Source: Patescibacteria group bacterium (GTDB taxonomy: Bacteria; Patescibacteriota; Patescibacteriia; 2-12-FULL-60-25). From it: a stretch of DNA of 11,303 nucleotides. The notes below the pieces were generated by a model. The model was not told the origin of the DNA. It saw only the letters and a list, made by a program, of their open reading frames with translations, and did not search any database. Below, piece by piece: positions 7,280 to 11,303 of this stretch; position 1 is the first letter of the stretch, and every line of letters begins with the position of its first letter. The stretch covers positions 1 through 11,303 of the forward strand of contig JAHJFW010000037.1 of NCBI GenBank assembly GCA_018824765.1. Reading direction: 5' to 3'. Position numbers and translations under genes: made by a program.

Positions 7280-7432
7280 TCACGACATACAATTTTGCTG
7301 AAATTTAAACATATTTTCCGCCCTCGCTACCGTCCGCAGGACAAGAGCACCGTGCACGGTCATCCGAGAAGCATCACAAACATACGCGTCGATACGCGCT
7401 TGCTTCGTCAGATTCGGGAAATATTGGTTCAT
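7280..7432 (-). CDS. Candidate small protein (50 aa) or small RNA locus
   Basis: A 50-residue frame starts at ATG 7430-7432 (MNQYFPNLTKQARIDAYVCD...) and ends in TGA at 7280-7282, followed 31 bases later by a strong terminator. A promoter-like TTGACA lies 36 bases upstream. No Shine-Dalgarno site is seen. The frame can be extended to a TTG at 7486, but that would overlap the TTGACA box. No membrane segment or known motif is visible and I do not recognise the family. The opposite strand also has an open frame from a TTG at 7295 to 7558. It has no ribosome binding site, it runs through a repeat, and no T-rich terminator follows it, so I prefer the minus strand. A non-coding RNA of about 200 bases would fit the same promoter and terminator. 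Confidence 0.4.
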   Translation of the reverse strand: MNQYFPNLTKQARIDAYVCDASRMTVHGALVLRTVARAENMFKFQQNCMS

Positions 7433-7444
7433 ATTGTTAAAAAA

Positions 7445-7473
7445 AGCGTACAGAAAGGCTTGAAATATGTCAA
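7445..7473 (-). promoter_or_regulatory. Possible promoter of the small unit
   Basis: A perfect TTGACA (7468-7473, minus strand) is followed after 17 bases by TACGCT (7445-7450), which matches only half of the -10 consensus. The predicted start near 7438 is a few bases before the ATG at 7432. Confidence 0.35.
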
Positions 7474-7490
7474 GGAGAGTGGTCAACGAC

Positions 7491-7518
7491 TATTGGACAT
7501 TCAATATTTGATATTGAA
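7491..7518. repeat. Four degenerate 7-base units with internal palindrome
   Basis: TATTGGA, CATTCAA, TATTTGA and TATTGAA follow one another in a 7-base register. They contain the perfect inverted repeat ATTCAATAT/ATATTGAAT (7499-7519, 3-base centre). It could act as an operator for the small unit downstream on the minus strand, but the 7-base periodicity matches the other arrays in the window, so a repeat origin is preferred. Confidence 0.5.
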
Positions 7519-7554
7519 TATCCGCCGGAAGCAGTTTCTTCTTTTTTTCAGCGA

Positions 7555-7586
7555 ATAGAAAAGAGGGGCGAAGAAGTGTCGCCCCC
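7555..7586 (-). terminator. Intrinsic terminator of the lipoprotein gene
   Basis: GGGGCGA (7565-7571) pairs with TCGCCCC (7579-7585) around a 7-base loop. On the minus strand the stem is followed by CTCTTTTC. It begins about 11 bases after the lipoprotein stop codon (7597-7599). Confidence 0.7.
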
Positions 7587-7596
7587 TTAATTAGAG

Positions 7597-8469
7597 CTAT
7601 CGAATCGCCCACCATGTACCGACAAAGTTAGATGTTACGAGATCCGTTACATAACCGGCCATGGTTTCGCCTCCTTCTGAGACAGTCCCGGTGTATGCGT
7701 AATCTCTATATTCGAAGCTAGCGCTTCTCCCGTCTACCAACCCGTTTTCGATCCCGATAGCAATGTCTTCAAACGTTCGTCCGCTTTGCGAGAGCATTAC
7801 TGAAGTTTCCGGATCAAACGTGGCGCCCATGAAGGTCCACGAACCTTCGACGTTGACCACGACTTTTACCGTAACGCTCGCACAAATCGTATGCTTGCAG
7901 TCCTTCGGGTGCGCTTCCGGGCAGGTATTGAAAGCGCAAGCCATTACAAGAGACGTCGGTTCAACTCCAAGAGGATTGTCGAAGATGTCTTGGGATGCGA
8001 GCGGCCAACAAAGATTGCTGTTAAAACCGTTCAGACAATGAAGCTGAAGCACTTCATTGTCTGAAACTATCCAAGCAAACTTTGCCGCGACTTCAAAGAA
8101 ATCCCCGTCTTGATTCATCATTGGCGTAGCAAGAATCCGTTCGCACAGCGGCGCTTCAATATGAGCCTTCGCTACCGCCATCTCCGGCGGATCGACCTCG
8201 CAACCGGCAGTGAGACGAAGGTCGGTCGCATACTCCTGCAACGTATCTTGATTCTCATCGACGGTCTGCAAAGACGTATTGCCTTCCATGCACGTGCCGG
8301 CAATTTTACACGGCAGTTCCTGGAATAGCGACCCGGGAGCAGGCTGAATTACGGTTATTGACGTGTGATTTCTCTCATATGCGACAGAATGACCGTAATC
8401 ATCAGTGCATCCAGCGCAAAACAGGATGCACAAAACCAAGAACCTAATGATGGCAAGATTCGTTTTCAC
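7597..8469 (-). CDS. Cysteine-rich putative lipoprotein, unknown function
   Basis: A 290-residue predicted envelope protein. Residues 5-19 form a hydrophobic signal peptide ending in FCAGC, so C21 is the likely lipidation site. The -3 residue is Cys instead of the usual Leu, making the lipobox slightly atypical. Ten more cysteines follow (54, 60, 90, 109, 145, 154, 178, 183, 191, 196), an even number suggesting disulfides outside the cytoplasm; four cluster at 178-196. Residues about 208-290 have alternating Gly/aromatic strands (GSWTFMGATF, MLSQSGRTF, YTGTVSEGG, FVGTWWAIR), suggesting a small beta-sheet or lipocalin-like domain; this is inference. The GTG start (8467-8469) is supported by AAGGAG 8 bases upstream. 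It is a single-gene unit with its own terminator. I do not recognise the family. Confidence 0.85.
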   Translation of the reverse strand: MKTNLAIIRFLVLCILFCAGCTDDYGHSVAYERNHTSITVIQPAPGSLFQELPCKIAGTCMEGNTSLQTVDENQDTLQEYATDLRLTAGCEVDPPEMAVAKAHIEAPLCERILATPMMNQDGDFFEVAAKFAWIVSDNEVLQLHCLNGFNSNLCWPLASQDIFDNPLGVEPTSLVMACAFNTCPEAHPKDCKHTICASVTVKVVVNVEGSWTFMGATFDPETSVMLSQSGRTFEDIAIGIENGLVDGRSASFEYRDYAYTGTVSEGGETMAGYVTDLVTSNFVGTWWAIR

Positions 8470-8634
8470 CCCGCACTCTCCTTGTTGTGGGCCGATAGCC
8501 CGTACCTATCTATACAGCTGCCATGAAACGAAGCACATGTCAAGTGGATAAGTTTTTTATCTGTCGGATGTTAAATATCCGAAAAATAATCTCGGGCATT
8601 GAAGGTCCGCTGTTTCCGCTGGAAAAACCTTGTT

Positions 8635-8663
8635 TTGACCCGCGTCGTATTCTCTGGTAAGAA
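8635..8663 (+). promoter_or_regulatory. Possible promoter of the 217-residue gene
   Basis: TTGACC (8635-8640) is followed after 17 bases by TAAGAA (8658-8663), with TGG just before it as a possible extended -10. The start codon is 52 bases downstream at 8715. Confidence 0.35.
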
Positions 8664-8714
8664 TTATCAGTAACAAAAATAGAAGCTGCCTCTGCGCGGA
8701 AAGGAAATCTGCAA

Positions 8715-9368
8715 ATGGGTGGAGAAATGTTCTTTGAGATTCCAAACGATCGGGATGTCATGGCGAGCCTGGTTGAGGCTGTGCCATCTGACTGGTCGGC
8801 TGTTGATGGTTGGCTATTGGCTCCGGAAAATCTCATCGATTCCGAGCGCGTGGCCCGGCACATCGGTTTTGCTATGCAGACCTTTCATGGAATGAGTCTG
8901 AGTACCATCGAAAGCGGCGACCAGAACAGCAAACAGACCGGGCAAGACCTGGTGAAAATAATACTGGGTCAGAAGCTCCCCGGTTTTCTCACCTTCGCCC
9001 AAGCCGGGCACCGCTCCGGCAACATCACCCTGATGGCCGTCCGGCAAATCGCGGCCGGCTTTCTGCGCATGGGATATCGGGGCGGCCTGCGCTTCTGCCG
9101 GCATGTGCAAGAAAACGAAAATGAAGGGCACCTAGCCAAATGCAGTTTCATGTTCGATCCGTGGTACGGATCTCGGGATCTCGGAAACGAAGCCGGCCCA
9201 CAGCCCGCCCGTATAAAAATTGAGTGGCAAAGCGGACAAAAAGGAGGTAAAAAAGATTTCGTGGCCATTGTGGCCATATGCCGCTCACTAAAACTGCGCA
9301 AATACAAGCCCAAGTGCGGTATTCAAGATCCTGCCTTCAAATGCGAGGATGGGAACCCTACAACGTAA
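8715..9368 (+). CDS. Hypothetical protein, 217 aa, unknown family
   Basis: The only complete plus-strand gene in the window. Its codon third positions are strongly G/C-rich through the middle, it has an intrinsic terminator two bases past its stop, and AAAGGAA lies upstream of the ATG at 8715, so it is very likely real. No signal peptide or clear membrane helix is present; the longest hydrophobic stretch is short (FVAIVAICRSL, 182-192). The N-terminal third is acidic and rich in Trp and Val (VPSDWSAVDGWLLAPENL, 23-40). The C-terminal part is basic (KSGQ/KGGKK and LKLRKYKPK regions) with cysteines at 128, 143, 189, 201 and 210; C201 and C210 frame a short loop. It stands between the divergent lipoprotein gene and the convergent valS. 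I do not recognise the family and assign no function. A second ATG at codon 5 is an alternative start. Confidence 0.8.
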   Translation: MGGEMFFEIPNDRDVMASLVEAVPSDWSAVDGWLLAPENLIDSERVARHIGFAMQTFHGMSLSTIESGDQNSKQTGQDLVKIILGQKLPGFLTFAQAGHRSGNITLMAVRQIAAGFLRMGYRGGLRFCRHVQENENEGHLAKCSFMFDPWYGSRDLGNEAGPQPARIKIEWQSGQKGGKKDFVAIVAICRSLKLRKYKPKCGIQDPAFKCEDGNPTT

Positions 9369-9369
9369 T

Positions 9370-9397
9370 GGCGATGCCTAAGGCCTCGCCTTTTTTT
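9370..9397 (+). terminator. Intrinsic terminator of the 217-residue gene
   Basis: GGCGA and GCC (9370-9378) pair with GGC and TCGCC (9382-9390) with one mismatch and a 3-base loop. Seven T follow at 9391-9397. It begins immediately after the TAA at 9366-9368. Confidence 0.85.
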
Positions 9398-9439
9398 ATT
9401 CTAAATTCCATATCGTATCCAAGAGACGAGGAGATGTTC

Positions 9440-9523
9440 ATGAAAAAATGCGATCCTTTATCGTATGCGCGATCCGATCAAATTATCAAAAAAAGCCCGA
9501 TCGGGCTTTTTTTGATAATTTGA
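9440..9523 (+). CDS. Tiny ORF (27 aa) running into a terminator
   Basis: GAGGAG (9428-9433) lies 6 bases before ATG 9440-9442, an excellent ribosome binding site and the strongest in the window. The frame reads MKKCDPLSYARSDQ... and its last 15 codons or so lie inside the 48-base palindrome, ending in TGA at 9521-9523. An in-frame ATG at 9434 is too close to GAGGAG to be the start. It may be a gene truncated when the palindrome arose, a leader peptide with no downstream gene, or chance. No promoter is evident after the terminator at 9370-9397. Confidence 0.25.
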   Translation: MKKCDPLSYARSDQIIKKSPIGLFLII

Positions 9524-9524
9524 T
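9477..9524. terminator. Bidirectional terminator, 48-base perfect palindrome
   Basis: Positions 9477-9500 are the exact reverse complement of 9501-9524, centred between 9500 and 9501. The core is GCCCGATCGGGC, flanked by seven A on the left and seven T on the right, so it can terminate in both directions. It ends valS (stop codon 9534-9536, minus strand) and backs up the terminator at 9370-9397 on the plus strand. Confidence 0.92.
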
Positions 9525-9533
9525 TTTTGCCAA

Positions 9534-11303
9534 TTACAAATTTTGTATGTGGGTGTTCAATGCCTCTAATTTTATTTCCGCCTCATCAAGCCTTGCTTTT
9601 AAATCCTGGACAACTTTTTCCGGCGCTTTGGAAATGAATTCCTTATTCTGCAGCTTCGTTGTCACTAATTTGACGTAGGACGCTGTTTCCTCAACCTCTT
9701 TTTCGAGTTTGGCGCGTTCTTTTTCGACATCTATCGATCCGGCGACATTCAGCGCGATCGTAACGGCGCCGTATACGGTCATAGCCCAACCTTCCGGAAC
9801 AGAATCCACCACCGTGATTGAGGAAGCGCGCGCAAGATGCTCTGCCACGGCCTTGTTGTCTTCCAATAATTTCGCAATCTCGACCGGACATGAAACCGCG
9901 ACTTCTATTTTCTTTACTGGCTCAATCCCCTGTTCCGCTCGAAAACGGCGAATGTCTGTGATTATCTGTCTAACAACTTCGAAATCTTTTGCTTGATTCT
10001 GGATTCCAGCCTCCGCTGGAATGACAAAGGTGGGCCATTCTGCCATAATCAAATCCCCTCCGAATCCCGCTATCTTCCAAACATGTTCCGTCACAAATGG
10101 CATGAACGGATGCCAGAGCTTCAATATTGTCGGAAGAATGTTAGCGAGAATCTCCTCTTTGCCTTTTTCGATTTTCGCGATTTCAAGATACCAATCTGCT
10201 AGATCTCCCCATGTGAAATCGCGCAATTCTTCTCCGGCGGATGAGAACTCATACTTCTCGATCTTAGAGGTTACACTGGCTGCAACTTCGGATATATGGG
10301 AAAGAATCCAACGATCGGCGAGAGTGGCATGAGGCGGGAGTTTGTAGTTTGTAGTTTGTAGTTTGTAGTCGCCGACGGTAGTCAAAATAAACCTTGAGAT
10401 ATTCCAAAGCTTATTCGTAAAATTTCTGAAGCCCGCGATTTTTTCCTCTGACAATTTCGTATCCTGCCCAGGCGTTGTGCCGATAAGAAGAGCAAGCCGG
10501 ACGGCGTCCGTACCGTATTTCGCGATCATGTCGAGCGGATCAATCACATTACCGAGCGTCTTGGACATTTTTCTCCCTTGCTCGTCGCGCACTAGTCCGT
10601 GCAGATACACGTCTTTAAATGGAACTTCACCGAGCGCGTACGTGCTCATCAAAACCATGCGCGCAACCCAGAAAAATAAAATGTCGTAACCGGTTTCAAG
10701 CACCGCCGTCGGGTGAAACTCACGCATCTTCAACCATCCATCCGGTTTACCCCCCGTAGCTTTAGCGAAGGGTGGCCAACCAAGAGTCGAAAAAGTCCAA
10801 AGACCGGAAGAAAACCACGTGTCGAGCGTGTCAGGATCCTGTTCCCAATCCGGACCCGGGGAGGTTGGAGAAACGACTATTTCGTCCTGGGTCCTAGGTT
10901 CTAGGTCCTGGGCCTTTATATTCGACGTAGGACTTAGGACGTAGGACGTGGGACTTTTTTTATACCAAACAGGAATCCTATGCCCGAACCAAATCTGGCG
11001 CGAGATGCACCAGTCGTGTAGGTTGTCGATCCAATGGAAATAAATTTTCTCAAAACGGTCCGGGACGATTTTGATCTGTCTTGCTTCAACCGCATGATGC
11101 ATCAATTCTTTCAACGTGGTTTTATCGCCCTTTTTCCATTTCCCGAGCGTGTCCTGTCTTAGTTTGAAAGGCTTATTTACACGTACGAACCATTGTTTCA
11201 TGGGAAGCTGTTCGACCGGAGCGCAGCCGCGCTGGGCGACCGGAAGATTCTGCGGAATCTCTTCTTCCTTTTCGATCAAACCCTCCTCTTGCAACCGTGC
11301 GTA
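9534..11303 (-). CDS. valS: Valyl-tRNA synthetase, 5' end beyond window
   Basis: The class I enzyme that charges tRNA-Val. The visible 589 codons are the C-terminal two thirds; the HIGH motif and true start lie past 11303 and the frame is open to the edge. Residues are numbered from the first visible codon. Family landmarks are MKQWFVRV (35-42), IWFGHRIPVWY (104-114), DPDTLDTWFSSGLW (156-169), GYDILFFWVARM (205-216), KMSKS-type KMSKT (245-249) with TLGNVIDPLD, the anticodon-binding domain (about 320-470), and the C-terminal coiled-coil arm (about 525-585, EKERAKLEKEVEE). Catalytic motifs in view are intact. Four stretches do not fit the family and coincide with DNA repeats: 115-148, 177-187, 311-322 and 426-434. 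All keep the frame, so the enzyme is probably functional. It ends at the palindromic terminator 9477-9524. Confidence 0.98.
   Translation of the reverse strand, partial: YARLQEEGLIEKEEEIPQNLPVAQRGCAPVEQLPMKQWFVRVNKPFKLRQDTLGKWKKGDKTTLKELMHHAVEARQIKIVPDRFEKIYFHWIDNLHDWCISRQIWFGHRIPVWYKKSPTSYVLSPTSNIKAQDLEPRTQDEIVVSPTSPGPDWEQDPDTLDTWFSSGLWTFSTLGWPPFAKATGGKPDGWLKMREFHPTAVLETGYDILFFWVARMVLMSTYALGEVPFKDVYLHGLVRDEQGRKMSKTLGNVIDPLDMIAKYGTDAVRLALLIGTTPGQDTKLSEEKIAGFRNFTNKLWNISRFILTTVGDYKLQTTNYKLPPHATLADRWILSHISEVAASVTSKIEKYEFSSAGEELRDFTWGDLADWYLEIAKIEKGKEEILANILPTILKLWHPFMPFVTEHVWKIAGFGGDLIMAEWPTFVIPAEAGIQNQAKDFEVVRQIITDIRRFRAEQGIEPVKKIEVAVSCPVEIAKLLEDNKAVAEHLARASSITVVDSVPEGWAMTVYGAVTIALNVAGSIDVEKERAKLEKEVEETASYVKLVTTKLQNKEFISKAPEKVVQDLKARLDEAEIKLEALNTHIQNL
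10001..10026. repeat. Inverted repeat inside valS encoding VIPAEAGIQ
   Basis: ATTCCAGC (10003-10010) and GCTGGAAT (10015-10022) form an 8-base inverted repeat with a 4-base centre. On the valS strand it encodes VIPAEAGIQ. Peptides of this form arise from widespread short inverted-repeat elements in several bacterial genomes, from memory. It sits between MAEWPTF and the conserved helix before the coiled coil. Confidence 0.7.
10341..10368. repeat. Perfect (TTTGTAG)x4 array inside valS
   Basis: Four identical 7-base units run from 10341 to 10368. Three units are 21 bases, so the frame is kept and the protein shows a 7-residue period (YKLQTTNYKL). It lies in the linker between the catalytic and anticodon-binding domains. 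Perfect identity suggests recent expansion. Confidence 0.95.
10744..10775. repeat. Interspersed-type element in valS encoding PPFAKATGGKP
   Basis: On the valS strand this stretch encodes PPFAKATGGKP after the conserved STLGWP, where family members normally go straight to an acidic loop and the FHPT segment. Peptides like FAKATxGKP recur in unrelated proteins of Patescibacteria, from memory, so I read it as an interspersed short repeat. Only one copy is in this window, so the repeat status is inferred. Confidence 0.5.
10884..10954. repeat. Two inverted 4-unit 7-base arrays inside valS
   Basis: Array A (10884-10911) has four units with consensus GTCCTRG. Array B (10927-10954) has four with consensus GTAGGAC, near the reverse complement of A. 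A 15-base spacer separates them, so the 71 bases can fold as a hairpin. They encode the low-complexity stretch between HRIPVWY and DPDTLDTW, replacing a loop that varies in the family. The same unit type occurs at 15-70 and 1741-1761. Confidence 0.85.

Noticed and set aside
7086..7292. Upstream extension of the exporter to a start near 7292
   Set aside because: It would translate the palindrome cluster and a terminator hairpin; the ATG at 7085 has a good ribosome site.
7295..7558. Plus-strand 87-codon frame in the gap before the lipoprotein gene
   Set aside because: TTG start without ribosome site, passes through the 7-base repeat, and no T-rich plus-strand terminator follows; kept only as an alternative to the minus-strand unit.
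11292..11294. TTG near the right edge as the valS start
   Set aside because: The frame continues to the window edge and the protein lacks its N-terminal third, including HIGH, so this is an internal Leu codon.

Overview
The window reads as a stretch of a small bacterial genome using the standard bacterial code, with TGA as a normal stop. The best guess is a Candidate Phyla Radiation (Patescibacteria, Parcubacteria-like) genome. This rests on style, not on a marker gene: housekeeping aminoacyl-tRNA synthetases mixed with genes of no recognisable family, weak or absent Shine-Dalgarno sites, and short degenerate tandem repeats both between genes and in frame inside valS. Treat the taxon as inference at moderate confidence.

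Layout: 1-96 holds a degenerate 7-base repeat array and a hairpin. 97-1668 (minus) is a membrane-bound histidine kinase with no partner in view. 1669-1803 is almost all short tandem repeats. 1804-3570 (argS) and 3567-4784 (tyrS), both minus, overlap by four bases and form a translation-coupled pair that may read on into the kinase. 4785-5255 holds an 11-base palindromic repeat cluster, a headless coding fragment on the plus strand with its own terminator, and the minus-strand terminator of the next gene. 5256-7085 (minus) is a half-size ABC exporter with a paired-palindrome cluster just upstream. 7222-7475 looks like a separate small minus-strand unit (50-codon ORF or small RNA) between two terminators. 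7597-8469 (minus) is a cysteine-rich lipoprotein. 8715-9368 (plus) is an unrecognised 217-residue protein with its own terminator. A 48-base perfect palindrome at 9477-9524 serves as a two-way terminator facing valS (9534 to past the right edge, minus).

The three synthetases charge tRNA with Arg, Tyr and Val. The kinase, exporter and lipoprotein are envelope functions. No shared pathway is evident. The most unusual signal is the repeat content. Arrays of 7-base units keep an unbroken 7-base register while the unit sequence drifts; one runs 13 units right up to the argS stop codon. Two more arrays, plus two other repeat types, sit in frame inside valS. Two separate palindrome clusters share the pattern GTRCCWGGYAC, with a paired base change between them.
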